NCBI GenBank assembly: GCA_930367205.1
Contig: OV884012.1
Span: 152,287,405 to 152,351,404, forward strand
Source: Acanthosoma haemorrhoidale
Lineage: Eukaryota; Arthropoda; Insecta; Hemiptera; Acanthosomatidae
Direction: 5' to 3'
Length of the DNA: 64,000 nucleotides
Position numbers and translations under genes: made by a program
Shown: piece after piece, positions 44,540-57,800 of the stretch
Position numbering within the stretch: position 1 is the stretch's first letter
Layout of the letters: every line of letters begins with the position of its first letter
Notes under the pieces: model-generated
Databases searched by the model: none
What the model was told of the DNA's origin: nothing
Seen by the model: the letters and a program-made list of their open reading frames with translations, nothing else

Positions 44540-46960
44540 ATATCGACATCAGTGAAGTGATCCTCCTCCACATATAGTTCGGGTAATCCTCCCTCATTGG
44601 TCGTACGTGTAAAGTCTCAACAGGTGGAACAAAAAGTGTTACTTTCCATCCTGATTACCTTTCCAACAGCTATGCTAAGACCATGTAATTAGTAATAATT
44701 AGTTCATTACACACACCCCAAACGTTGAGCCACAACGAGATGTGAATGAGAGCTGATGTGATCTGTGGAGTGATTACTGTAGCCAAGGCCAAAGCCAACG
44801 GTGGTGAGGGATGGGAGATTGACTTTATGTCAATATTTCGAGCGAGCTCGTCGATCTGATTGAGCCTCTCTCTCCCAGCTTCCGACTCCTGTGTCTATCC
44901 TGTTTTATCTCTGTTCAAGCCAGATCATCCCTGCCTGAGTATTTTCACAGGCACTGAACAAATGTCTAGTACAAGTATCAGGTATTAGGTATCCATCATC
45001 GAGCAGTTTGCAGAATGTAAGTGGAGTGTAGGATGTAACTAGATCTTTTAATTTTAATGGCTATAAATTTTAATCAATTGTGAAATTTTCAGTTTTTTTC
45101 AAATAAGATGAAATAACTGACGTAGGTACTTGAAGGACTTGACATAATTTTCTTAAAAAATAATCGTATATTCCAATCGAAAATTTTCATTCAACTGCTA
45201 AAATATTTATTAAAACAAAAAAAAACATTTTTAAATCTGGTAAAACAGCATTAAATTGGTTTAGTCTTTGGAATATAATTTTTCTTCACCGTAGCTAAAA
45301 CACCAGAACATTAAAACTTCTCAATAATCATTTGAGAAAGATTAAATGTCGGAGAAAAGCGTTTTCGTAAATAAATAATAGTCTGCCGTTTTTTGAGTAT
45401 AATTTTTTCCCCGTCATACATCTGTCTCAATTTACTCATACGTAGTTCTCATCACCGTAAAACATGAGTTAAGTATCAATAATTATTTAATTAGTTTTTA
45501 TTTCAAAAATAATCTATTATATTGAGTTACTATCTTATTATATAATATTATATTGAGGTCTAAGTCTTAATTACTGATATGTAGTACTTTTATGGGCTTA
45601 AGCACCTCTATTCAGCCATCACTAGAAGTCCCATCAAAAGTGTAATCGATTTTTTTCGCAATGCCAGTTTATGTGCGATGTTATTTAACATGAAAGTTAC
45701 TTAATGCACCTGCGATACCGAAAATAAAAGCATTCATGTAAAAAATAATGAATAATGAAAATAATTACTTGTGTAACCGATGTTTTAACTGTATGTTGCA
45801 CAATACTTGACTTTTTGTCATGAGTTCTTTTGCCTTTCGTCCATTCAGAGCTGGAATAATTACTTTTGGAGTAGTGCATGGCTTTCAACAGTTTCATAAC
45901 ATTTGTATATAAGTTATTTTTTATTATTCATTTAATCTTTTTCTATATAATTTCAGTATTTTTTTATTCATTCTTTATTCTACATCAGGTACCACAAAGC
46001 TGCAGCCTTCAAGTAATTTATACCAATCATCACTGTACTAATTGTAGATACTATCAGCTCTCAGAATGCTTTCGTTCATAAGTAAATAAATGAATCATTC
46101 ATTCAAAAAACCTATCATTTAATATTAATTATATCACAACGATTTGTTTAACATGCTTATTTAATGACACTCTATTGTATATTTTATAGTACGAAAAAAT
46201 AGTATAGTACGAAACTGCAGTGTACATGCGTGTAATATGTTCAGATAGAACACACATATCGTCTTTCCAGGGTCAACGCAGTGTAGACAAATTAAGTAAA
46301 TAAAATCATCAAAAAATTTAAATTGTCATACACATATTAATTGGCACCTATAATTTTTTAAATGTCATATATTCTAGAAAAAAACTATAATTGATAAGAG
46401 TAATGGGTAATATAGATAATTGTATCTCAAGCACATATATATTTACAATATAATATTCATTGTCTTGCGTAGGCAATCAGTTAAGTAGTCTGGTCTAATT
46501 GACAATGGAGCTTGGCTTAGTAGCTGTTGGCTACCACCATTAACATGGCTCATTAGAGGGCCCTTAGTTAGCCTGTTGGAACCAACACCGAAACTTGATT
46601 TAATCATTGGATTTACTTTATAAACTCGGTTAAGTAATACATGAACCTAAGTAATACGTGAATCTAGCCGTTGAATTACTAAGTACGCCGTATTCCTTTT
46701 TATTGAACCTTTCAGTGTCCATGGAGGGAAAGTTTCTTTTAGTCATAACTTTGAATCCAGTGGACCCATTTAACGAAAACGCTTAAGAATAATGGACGTC
46801 GTGAAACCATGTAAAAACAGAATTATAGAGGGAGCCCCTTTACCTTCGAATTTCAAACCACCTTGTAATATATAAATACATCAGGATTAGTAAAACAGTA
46901 CTGTATATCCTCATAAACTACAAAAATGTAGCATAGTTACAGTAAATATAAGAAAAACAA
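44540..46960. other. Noncoding, one open stretch of uncertain status
   Basis: The minus strand is open from 44894 to 44673 (74 codons) after CACAG. It reads RERLNQIDELARNIDIKS and then ALALATVITPQITSALIHIS, in a locally GC-richer patch. It could be an exon, but I recognise no family. The rest (45000-46960) is AT-rich without features. Confidence 0.3.
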
Positions 46961-46974
46961 AGTGACCTCCCAAA

Positions 46975-47318
46975 TCCACATGGTTGTAACCTCCTGTTCG
47001 AAGGAGGAAGCGGAGTCTTGGAAAATCCCCCACGCTGTTCCGTCAATGGATAAAAGCCAACGGAGGCTGACCAAGAACGTGAGACATGATTGGAGAAACT
47101 GACCGTAGCCAGGGCTCCCACTGTCACGTATTTATAGCAGCTCACGAGGCAACTGCCGTTTTAGTCTCCGAGGAGGATTATAGGGATGAGTGCTGCAGTG
47201 CAATGGCTGTGCTACGGGATTAGGGTGGCTGGACAGGTTACTATGGAATTTTATGAACTTGGAAGGGATGAGGTCAAGAATGTAGGGTATATTAAGATCA
47301 TTATGAAGGGTTTTGTTT
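46975..47318 (-). mobile_element. Jockey-type family A, copy A6
   Basis: Minus-strand ORF2 tail (TNPHSRIL-like remnants, RRLKR-type end at about 47165) and part of the 3' UTR (GCATTTATAGCAG region, GGAAGCGGAGTCTTGG). Both ends are truncated, and neither poly-A nor a target duplication is visible. Confidence 0.8.
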
Positions 47319-47319
47319 T

Positions 47320-48480
47320 AGTTTAAAAAGATTCATTACAGATTCTAATAATATCCTAACAAATATGATCTCAAAATGAAGGTACAAGAAAAAAATTATT
47401 TTAGGTTGAAAATGAGTCATTAATCCAGTTCTATGCAAAAGAAAATTCGTCATCTTATATAAGTCTGATACTAGCCGGCGCGCAGCCTGAATTACCATGA
47501 AATCAAGTACACATTTTCATTTATTAATACGCTCCTTAAATAATTACGAATCATACTGCTTTTTAGGATCTTGTTGTATGTTTGGTTATACCTTGTTGGT
47601 GATTTGAAACATTTATACCCTACCTACAAAGTGTTGTTAAAGGTCTCAAGAAACAACACATCGACCGACTTGACCGTCTTGCTCAATTTTAAAGTCAAAT
47701 ATGTTTTGGAGGAAATTTTGAGAAAAAGGTACATTTGCACTTGTTATATCCTGAAAACTTAAAATATCTATTCAGATATATAAACTTCAGATGTCAACGA
47801 TTTGGTACAAAGTAAGGCTTGATAGAGGTGCTAGCATAGATTGAAATCCTATTAATGAATTATATATTAACACAACATTGCCCCAATAGGACTTCTGATA
47901 TTAGCATGAGTGATCATTTTAAAATACAATTTTCGTGACTGTATATCCTGATACAGTCGTAACAGATCCTGATCTGGATACATGACGACTCCATGGAGCA
48001 TTTATTATAATATACACTGACGTATGAATTATGGCGTAAAAGAATCCCTCGAGTGTTTCGAACCCATTGCTAGCGTTCAAGTTTGAATATGTAGCCAAAA
48101 CTTGTACTTATGTACTTACTTGCCACTTTGCCACTTACTATTTTAGGAGTAGCAATTATTATTAAACTAGTTCTATTAAATAAATCCCAGTAATAATGGT
48201 CTCTACTCATTGCTGACATACGTCCGATCCAATTGTGGATGAATACAAGGTAAACGTAAATAAAATCAATGATTTTCTGTTAACTAGCTGTCAGCTGGTA
48301 ATGTCATTCAGGAAGTAAAACTATTCATGTCCCTCAGGTACAGTTGTAATAACATAAAAAGTGGGCACATAACTCAGGTCGTTGGAGGTTCCCATTCAAG
48401 AACAATACGACCATTAATAATTATACAGTTTTTATACTTTTCCATTATAAAATTTCAAACGGTAATTTTATACTTTTCCA
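47320..48480. other. Noncoding AT-rich sequence
   Basis: Short ORFs at 47301 and 47571 lack motifs. No repeats recognised. Confidence 0.5.
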
Positions 48481-48484
48481 GGTT

Positions 48485-48705
48485 TAATCTGAAGGTGAGC
48501 CCCATCACCTAGTCCTGTACACCTTGCATTGTAATTTTAACTTCAAATAGAACACTGTTTTGGTAAATATTACCTCCTTCCAATGCATCTGTGCATGCAG
48601 CACGAGGAGAACATTGTAAATATTGTTCGTTGAATTTTGATCATAAATTGTAAAAATTTTGTTGAATAAAGGGGTTTTGAAATTAAAAAGAAAAATCAGG
48701 TTTAA
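48485..48705 (+). mobile_element. Family B-related 3' UTR, copy B8
   Basis: Begins just before the hairpin AGGTGA/TCACCT at 48493-48510, followed by AGTCCTGTACACC and an unrelated-looking 3' UTR. This contains GTTGAATAAAGGGG and ends in an A-rich stretch. The hairpin context (GAAGG..CACCTAGTCC) is closest to copy B3, so this is a second subfamily. No coding part. Confidence 0.65.
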
Positions 48706-48709
48706 GTTG

Positions 48710-50160
48710 GGTTTAGTAAGCAAGTTAAAAAAAAATTCTAGAACTTTTTTTTTTATAAATCATCAACGTAAAATATTTACGCATTTAAATTAAGTGAACT
48801 TTGCAACTACTTGTCTATTCAAAGTCTACCTGAACCTGCATATTTAAAAATAGAGAAGCATTTATGTTGCTGTATTCCCTGAAGCAGTAAAAACCTCAAG
48901 CAGCATTCGCGCGCTGTTAAGAGGCGAAGCTTAGACAGAATATGGACTTAAGGATCGTAAAATGTAAATTGCTATAACCCAATCCCTTCCTACATAACTT
49001 AGTGGTTTACGCATTCCGCATGGCCCTATTTCATTCTATTTTTACTCTTCTCTCCGTTTAAAATTTTTTTTTGGTTTTTAAACAGCTAATTATACTCTCA
49101 ACGTCTTTATGCCAACAATTAATATTACAATTCACAACAATTATATACTACAAACAACCATTATTAAGGATATTCTTTAAAAAAGTGTATTTTCTTTTAA
49201 GAAGACATGTTACGTGAAAAATGTTGTAATTTGAAACATAATAGAGTTACAGGTTTATGGTTCGCTTAAAGAGGCACTATACCAAACAAGCTCGTTCTTT
49301 CTACGAATACGGATCGATGTCAATTGTCAAGACTGGCCGAGTATATGGTAACTGGCCCATGAGGCATGATAAATAATCATATTAACGGACATTGATATCA
49401 ATATTTAATTATAATTATAAAATGTACTAAAAGAATTACTAATTGATATTCTCAATGGTATCAGTGGCAACTGAGGAAGAAAAGAAAAAAAGGAGGCTGC
49501 GTCGTTACGACGATGGCGAAACAACGTTATTGTATTTCTTTCTCGAATTACAATAAACCTTTTATCAGCAGTGAATTTTCAAATGGTATACATGTTAGCC
49601 TGTACATCATAGCAAGTTGTACTCATGTACAGGCGATGTGCACAGGGCATTCATTATTATTATCCCTGGCAGGAATTCGGCCTGGGTTTGTAGGCAAAGA
49701 GGGGTTTAATCCTCTTTGTCAATATAAATGAAGAGGTTCGGAGGACCGGTCTTCTTTAACGAAACCAAATAGAATTCCAAGAATCGTTCTTTTTGGCTCA
49801 CTATCACCGGAAATTCTTTAGGAATAGCCATAAACAACTCAATTTTAAAATTAATAGCATATATTCTATACAAAAAAAAGGTGAGGTCTTTCACCTGTCT
49901 TTATAAAAAATACTTCTGAAATCTGCATTATATAACCTAGGACATTGATAAGAATAACAACAAGACACAAAATAAGAATGTCTAGCAGACCAAAAAAAAA
50001 TCCATAACATTCGCAGAATTGATAAGCTTATAAATACTATGTATTATACATATGTGTAATACTATGTTCTATGGTAAATTTGTACAAATAACCAACAGCA
50101 AAATTGAGTACAGACAGAAAAAACTAATGAATAAATAAAATGTAGGAATCATTAAAATAG
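48710..50160. other. Noncoding
   Basis: A small basic stretch at 49480-49520 (KKKRRLRRYDDGE) is open but short. An inverted pair AAAGAGGGGTTTAATCCTCTTT lies near 49698-49719. Nothing else. Confidence 0.45.
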
Positions 50161-50198
50161 CGTCGAAGGTTACAGGGAGAAATTTAAACTAAATAAAC

Positions 50199-50460
50199 TT
50201 ATATGGAACTGGTAAATTCGAAGATTGGGAGAGTTGATGAACGCCGAATATCGATGGGAATACAGTTCCAATGGTTTGTGGCACGGATAAGAAAAGGAGG
50301 TTCAAAGGAAGCAGATTTATGAGGGTCTATTATTGGTGGATTTGATCGCTGATTTGAATTGGAGGAGGTCGTTAAGGTAAGGGAGCTTTGAGGCATGAAA
50401 TCATTGAAGAGTTAATCCAAAGAAGTAGGGTACAGCAAGGAAGTACAGAAAGGATTTCAA
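50199..50460 (-). pseudogene. LINE family C tail fragment
   Basis: The minus strand reads PPIIDPHKSASFEPPFLI, then RATNHWNCIPIDIRRSSTL. The pattern R...WN.LP..IR...S...F is the C-terminus of CR1/Kiri-like LINE polyproteins. About 130 bases of possible 3' UTR follow (toward 50060). No poly-A or duplication seen. Confidence 0.7.
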
Positions 50461-53400
50461 ATCATTATGATACAATATATTGTATACAACAAAGTGTATA
50501 ATATTCAGATTTGCTGAATCCGTTTCTATTGATTAGTTTAATTTGTTGCACAGTTGTCAAAGGCACTTTAATATATAAACTGTTTCACGGCAAAAATCTT
50601 TGATTAGTTAGAGACCTCAGGATCACGTGACATCATAGCGTTAAGAGTAATAAAGTGACTAGTACGAATTTTCAAAAGTGTACTTGGCGAAAAATTGGTA
50701 ATTTTTTTAATTTTGTGTAAAATTTAAACAATAATTTTGTGAATAAAGTTTAGCTTACTTTCAATATTTACCAGGTGAATGTTCGGAAACTATTTGATAT
50801 TTAATTTTTCCCGTTAGCCGATGAAACATTAACGACATTATTATTAAAATTATTGTGAACGAACAATAGAAATTCACTATCTTATTTATATATATTTAAA
50901 TAAAAAATATTTCATTATAGTTTTGAAAACGATACGTTAAATTTTTAAATAAAGTACATGAATAGTAAAAAAAAAAACATTAAAGAAAATTATTTCTGGA
51001 TCAACTACTTGTAGGATAAATGTAATACACGACTGTATATAGTAGAAAATACTATTCCTAGTGGAATGAATGAATGAGAACAGTTGAGAGGATTACGACG
51101 CTAATGAATGAAAGGTGAATGACAGGGATGTTAAACCCGCATCACTCAGCTGTCATCACGGTTTCTTCTTAACATGCGTGCCGTTTTACGGCTGAGATTG
51201 TCGTCATCGTTTTTGAATATCACTGACGTTGGCTATTACGAAATTTCATAGTTATCCAACATCAGAAAGCTGAGAAATTTTAACACCTTGCGGGTCATTA
51301 CGGATAAAATAAAATTACTGGATTTTTATACTGAGCAGTAGCTATTAAATAAAATTAAAATATTTAACAGTAAAAACTATTCAAGAAATTAAAAAAGGTC
51401 TCGAGCTTTATGACAAAACTTAATTTTATTAAAAACCCGAAGCACCAACTGAGCTAGATTATAATAATTCATAATAATAAACTCATTTCTGAGACTTCAA
51501 GGTCAAGTTCGGAGACATATTGAATTAAAATATTACTTCACTTCCCTCCATGAGTACCACGACAGAATTTTAATGTTGCAACGGATAAATCAAATATTAA
51601 GCGAATCAGTGGGTGTTCCTTTTTTTACCCTGATCCCAAACAATTGTTTATGTACAATCACTTTTTTGATATCTATAAAAATTTCGTTTAAAACTTCAAC
51701 TAGAATTTGGTGTAGAATTGGAAAACTATTCTTTATCAAGCAAAGGTAATACAAAAATAGATAAACTCAATATTTCCAACTATGATCAACTAATTTGTAA
51801 GATAAATAACTAAAACTCGCTTTTGATATTTAGTTAAGTTCCTTTAAGCGTACAATGGATATCATATTTTAAGGAAATTTTCATTCGAAATCTACTCAAG
51901 TTTAGTCATCATATTTTTAATTTAATAAGATCATATCTTTTTTATACATCGTTATAACGAATCATCAATTAATCTGCTCGGTCAAAAGAAAAACTTTTGT
52001 GCTATTGAAAGAAAATACTTCATTCATTCACATATGTGGGACGATCATATTTTGTCTGTTGTATGATGGTGTAGATGTAATGAAAACTTCTAAAAGTTCA
52101 GGTTGATAGTTATAAATTGAAACCACCTATAATACATTACGTGGTTCCGCCTTATAAATAGCAAAAACCTATATTTTCAGGGTGTTTGTTAACGTTTTAA
52201 CACATTCCTGCTAGTTTGATAAAAATTCGCTGAATACTAAGCATTAGGGATCAAATTTGCTTAAAATCAATAGTACCCATCTATCCATTGAAGCACAGTT
52301 ATCAAACCATGTAGGTACATTTATTTTATTTTGAGATATATAGTATAAATATATATATATCAAACCAATGTTAATAGTTTTATTGTATTGACTATTCCAG
52401 CTGCAAAAAGTTTTTGGAACAATTAAAAACTTATTACATGTTCCGCTGGCCTAACAGTGAGAACAATTCTATTATTTATTTTTGGCCAGCTAGTTTCATC
52501 TGAACTTGAGTAAAGCTATAATATTTTCATTTCTGTGCCAACCTGTGATACAATTTTTGTTTAAACAAAATCAATTTATTATTTAATGTCCACATATTTT
52601 TTATTCTTTTATTATATTATTGTCTTAAGCAGTTGAAGAAATAAAAGATAATAAATAAAACTAGAGAAGCTTTACTTTGATTTTTCGTTCATTTAAAATC
52701 TCGACGTTGCAGGAATTTCGAAAATTAAACTAATATTTCAGAAAACTATTAATTTATGAATTTTTTAAACCAAACATTGTAGTTTACATTTTCATAGTGT
52801 GAATATAGAAACATAAAACGTTACATACTTTAAAATATTTTTGAGCGAAAATTGTGAGAATGTAGAGTGTGGCAGTAAGACATTTCGATAGATCCTGTCC
52901 ACGGATAGGCTACTAAAGCAAAGTGTAGCTGAACTTCAAGATTTTATTTCTTTTACCAATTTACAATCTTGTACATTACACGGTGTCGTCAATCACACAG
53001 TACTTGGACAGGGCAGACCAGATATTATCTTTCCGGTAATAGAAACTTGAAGATTAAGGACAAATTCATTATTGATTTTCTTATATCATGAGATCTAGGA
53101 ATTATTTTGAAATGCAAGTTGTTCACTTAATTTTTGTTGGCAAAATGAGCCGAGCTTTCTGAAAGATATATTACAGCTTTCTCAGAACAGAACGACTTGA
53201 GCTGAATTTTGAGAAGGGAAATTTGAATTGAAATGAAGTAAAACTATATTTATAAATCTGATAAGAAGAATAAATTACATGGACAGAAAGGTTGTCTGTA
53301 TAAGCCATTAAACACACATTTCTTGAAAATCGCTGGGGATAAATTCAAAAATCCCACTCTGAATTCAAAGGCAACCTTTATTACTGCCGGTACCACTTGG

Positions 53401-54985
53401 TAGTTAACAAACAATTTTTTTTTCATCATGTTGGGTATGCAAATAAAAATCTATTCGCGTGGTATGCATTAGGCACTTAACGAGATATAATTACAAAAAC
53501 TCATTAAACCTGCTATAAAACTCATGTTTAGAACTTTTTTCCCCTGTTCGGCTTAAGAGTCCTAAAACTTTACATACTTAATGTAATTTTGCTGAAAATA
53601 ACATCTACGTTGATTAAGGTTTTAAAACAAAACAAACTCAAATGAATTACCTTTTCCTTAATAATAATATGAAATATTTAATGTAAGTATCAATGAAGGT
53701 GGACTTATTATTATTACTATCTTCCTAAATGGTTCGTGTATTTTCCATTGATTGTTCTATTACATCTTACATCTCTAAAATTATGTATTTGATACTTTAA
53801 CAACAAACAGTTCATTTGAAATTCATTTTATTATTTAATGTTTAAAAGGAGTGGGGTACACAAAATATTAAGAACAGGCATTTGCACAATATGCCGTTCG
53901 AACGAATATATGTGGTTCAGTTTAGAGCGGAAGTCTAATAATGACACTAATTACGGATTTCCGCTCTCCGGTATAATTTTGTGAACTATGAAACCTTTTG
54001 AGGTTTATCACCACATAACTAACCTATAGATGTGTTATTACGAAAGTATTTAAAATTAACTGTAGTATTGTACATATTAATTGTATTAATTCTACATATA
54101 TTCCACAAAAAAAAAAACCCAACAAATCTAAAAGAAGACTGAAGGAAATCATAGACATTACACAAAATTTCGATTTTACTATAAGACTGATTTTGAGCAT
54201 TTAGAGCATTTCTATGCCAAAATTTTAACGAACTTCTACAAAATGATGGGTTTTTTCTTGATATCTGGTATTAAGGTTTTGTGTTTCGAAAAAATGTTTC
54301 AGAAATTCATTTGTTTTTCACAAAATATAATATAAGAAATTTTTATTTTTTCTAATTATGTTAATTTTATGGGACTAAGCGTTAATATGTTTTTCTGTGT
54401 CAATAGACCCCCCCCCTCCCGGACAGCAGTTATGTTTTTACAATGCACAAATAATGTTTGTCATTCAAATATTTGTTTCGTTTTAATTCAGGTTTGTAAA
54501 TTCTATTAAGAACTTCACTATTTAATTATAACCTAACTTACGAAGATTCACCATGTCGTTAAATTTTAATTTATTTAAACTGAACGGTAGATAATTCGCT
54601 ATATAAGTAATGAATCGTTATGATTGTAAAGCTATTTTAATTCAACCGTGTGTTTTTTATTGTTTTAATAGTCGCCAATATTATTATTTTAATTGTTTTT
54701 ATGTGTTTATTTCTATGAATGTAATTTTTTTTTGTCTGAACATTATTTAAGAGAATTCCTGATTAGGCGAAACTTAGGCCTTTTTCAAATCAACTTTTGA
54801 TGTAATATTTGACTTGCTTAGCTTTTTTTTTTTTATTTGAAAAACTAATATTCACACATCATAACAATGAATTTATAGAGTTAATACGCCCGTTTAGGGC
54901 AAGTGGTATGTCATAGAGCTCATATTAGGGATATGCAATAGGATTACTACCTGTTACTTACAGATGACTAAATATTGGCACCCTC
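50460..54985. other. Long noncoding AT-rich stretch
   Basis: About 4.5 kb without ORFs of interest, recognised repeats or GC-rich islands. A C-rich run (CCCCCCCTCCCGG) lies at 54409-54421. This is the least repeat-marked part of the window. Confidence 0.5.
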
Positions 54986-54989
54986 CTTC

Positions 54990-55155
54990 TCGCTCTGGCG
55001 AGGAAATGTAAGCATGTGGCGTGACAGTTAGTAAGCAACGATGGCGAAGGCCCAACAGCAGCCGGGCTCTTCCCAATCGATAGCGGTGGTACCTCCACCG
55101 GGCTGACCGTACCTACCCCTTCTGCTGAATATACCCCCCTTTACTTTATCCCCTA
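54990..55155. other. Isolated GC-rich patch
   Basis: Contains CGATGGCGAAGGCCCAACAG and a short inverted GGTGGTACCTCCACC near 55084. It could be a repeat edge or a small exon. Nothing in the window matches it. Confidence 0.3.
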
Positions 55156-55655
55156 AGTATTTTTAGATATAGAGGATTTTATAAATATTGCATACATATT
55201 TAGCAAAATTACACCTGTTGTAAATGTAGTAAAACACATAGCATAGCCACTGCCCGCCATGGGAGAGCCCACAACCAAATAAGTGACGCTCAACTTTGAC
55301 ACTTTAATAGAAATCTATTTCATATCTACAATTACGATACTAATACTAAATAAGGCATATGTTTGGCAATAGTACATATCAAAGAATACATGTAGATGAA
55401 CATGAAAAACACAATATTCATAAGACATCCCAGTTACTCTTTTCACATCACATCTCAAGTGGCCATAGCGTCTTTGATCGCTATTACTTAGTTAGCTTTA
55501 TAAGGTCATATTCAAAAAGAAAAAAAATTATACTACGAGAATTTTATTTACGGATGAATACTATTTCTAACTATACAATCATTTAATTTTTCTTAATTAC
55601 TGAAATAAGTGAAATATCCATAAGTGGAGAATAGAGGCTGGAAAGAATACCAATA
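55155..55655. other. Noncoding
   Basis: A 75-codon ORF at 55359 (plus) lacks motifs. Nothing else is seen. Confidence 0.4.
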
Positions 55656-55659
55656 TTTT

Positions 55660-55812
55660 TCGCATGCAAGGGAGGAGGCAACCATGTGGGCTTAGGAGGC
55701 CTTTGTGCTGTTTGTAAATACTGTATGAATGAAAAAAATTATCACAATTACTTACTGCCCAAAGAGGTAGGTTGTAATTTTATCGTAATAAAGTTTTTTT
55801 TTTTTTCAGAAT
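55660..55812 (+). mobile_element. Jockey-type family A, copy A7 (3' UTR only)
   Basis: CGCATGCAAGGGAGGAGGCA, GGCCTTTGTGCTGTTTGTAA, then ATTACTTACTGCCCAAAG, CGTAATAAAG and a T-run. A severely 5'-truncated insertion. Confidence 0.85.
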
Positions 55813-55814
55813 TT

Positions 55815-56465
55815 GTCTCACATTCGCTTCTCACAACAGCTTTTGAATATACCAAAACTTTCTGTAGGTATACCAAAATTTATTTAATTTATTGAGGACA
55901 AAATTGATGAGCTGCTATTTGTTATCGCATATCTATAATTTGTGGAAAATTATCTGCCTGTCTACTGGTTTCCACCCCAGCCAACATCGCATCAATAGCG
56001 CCGGGTGATTATTACAATAATGTATAAAATCACCTTTCAGGACACGCAGCGCCTTTCAGACGCCAGTGAAACCACATCGTCTCTTTTATAATTGCGCATT
56101 GTTATTTTTACATTTACATTTAAAGACAAAAACAGTTTTGATTATATCATTACACATGTCATTTCATATCCGACGAAAAATATGTCAAACAATGGAATAA
56201 TTGGCGTTTTGTCCCAAACGTTTCATATAAGTATTGATTGTGAACGTTCGTGCCTGTGAATTCCCGAACCGTAATTATGTACCCTCGGAACTCGGTGAAA
56301 TATTCGATTTGTGATTAATTATTTCATCATGGCTTTCAACTACTAGAATCAACAGGTGATTAAGTGTGTTAAGGTTTCAATTGGTATTAGAATTAGTGTT
56401 CCAATTGACAAGCTGCTTTATCAGTCGGTTTCTATTTTTAAAGTATCCTTCTCATTCATTTTGCA
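55815..56465. other. Noncoding
   Basis: No gene or repeat recognised. Confidence 0.45.
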
Positions 56466-56469
56466 CTTC

Positions 56470-56760
56470 ATTCATTATTAGTTGGCCAATAAAATATGCC
56501 ACTGTGGTGACACCCACCCAGCCTCGTTCCGGTAGTGCCCGAAAGAAAGGAATCCAGAGACGCAGGTGGAACGGCAAGACACTGGGGAAGAAGAGGACCT
56601 CTATTCGACCAATCCCCGGACAAACATCCAACGACTGGGAGAAACCTCAGCAGGAAGTACAGCAGAAGACCCTTGGGTTGACCCGAGGATACCTGACGAG
56701 GGAACACTGAACCTTGAACAGGGGCCGAAATGGGTCACCACCCTCGCGGCTCGGTGTAGC
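56470..56760 (+). other. GC-richer segment preceding copy B9, unassigned
   Basis: Open in two frames: KGIQRRRWNGKTLGKKRTSI and PQQEVQQKTLGL. It is basic and lies directly upstream of LINE RT sequence, so it may be LINE coding that I cannot place. No conserved motif seen. Confidence 0.3.
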
Positions 56761-57800
56761 CAATAGTTCGCAACTAAGACGCGGATCTGATTACGTTAGA
56801 CTATACGCAGACCTTCGAATCGGTGTCCCAGGGGATATATACATTTGCGATCAGAAATGCTTGTAGCAGATCTCTCTCCTCTATACGATGCTCGCAAGCT
56901 CCCTAAAGTTCGGGTAGGCGATAGCTTCTTCGGAGCTCTGCCTTCGACCTGTGGAGTAGCTGAAGGAGCCGTGATTTTCAGCGTGTACTGAAATCGTTGG
57001 AACCCGGTATAAGGTTACTACAGTTACTGTTTCACCAACGAAATTGTGGTGTACAGTAGTTGCATGAACACCAAGAGAGCTCTTCGATAGGCCGAATCAG
57101 TGAAAGATTGGGGAAACTTTACAGCGAACGAAGGAAAGCCTGACTGCGTAACATTCACATTCGAAAGAAACAAACCGCTGCCTAATTTCTACACTGTAGG
57201 AACTCAGATAAATCCTACCACAAACAGCATCGTAGACTTGTGCATAAAAATGGACAGTCACCTCTGTTTTTGTGGCATTTAGCGAGAAAATTGAAACAAC
57301 TACACTCCCAAACTTGGTAACATACTCCTGCGCTTCATTAAGATGATATACAAGAGCCATTTGACAACTCAGGCTCTCTGCCGTGCAGTGCACTGATTCT
57401 TAGACCTCTGACGGAAGTGACTCCAATATTTTAAAATGGGATATTCATGAAAGTGGTCCAACATACTTTATTCCAGGAGCCGTGAGAAACCGTGAACTGT
57501 ACGAAGACTTTGTGAGCTGAACTCATCCAACGTAGGAACTCATTCACCATAGGCATATAAAATTCTTCAACTAGCTGCAATGCCCTACAATCCCGTTCAA
57601 CACGATAACATCACCATTATTTCCCTATTCATGGCAGCAGGCAGTCGAGGCTGGAACAGTTTAGGTTTAAGTTAGTCTTAAGATAGTTTTAGGACCTAAT
57701 CCGAAGGTGAGCCTCATCTCTTGATCCTTTGCACTGTTCAGATTTATAGCCGTGATATTTGTTTTGTAAGAACTGCTTTAAATGCATAGCATTTATTATA
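56760..57800 (+). mobile_element. Family B LINE, copy B9, strongly decayed
   Basis: The plus strand shows TCGVAEGAVI (RT motif GVLQGAVLS), the EIVVYSSCMNTKRAL stretch after the lost FSDD box, then VKDWGNFTANEGKPDCVTFT and LCIKMDSHLCF. These align with copy B1 position by position. The 3' UTR follows with the hairpin at 57704-57722, whose right arm is degraded (TCTCTT), and a (TA)n run at 57789-57800. It lacks the catalytic Asp pair. Confidence 0.75.

Noticed and set aside
44386..44571. Ser-Leu-rich minus-strand ORF
   Set aside because: It is a translation of the (GA)n microsatellite.
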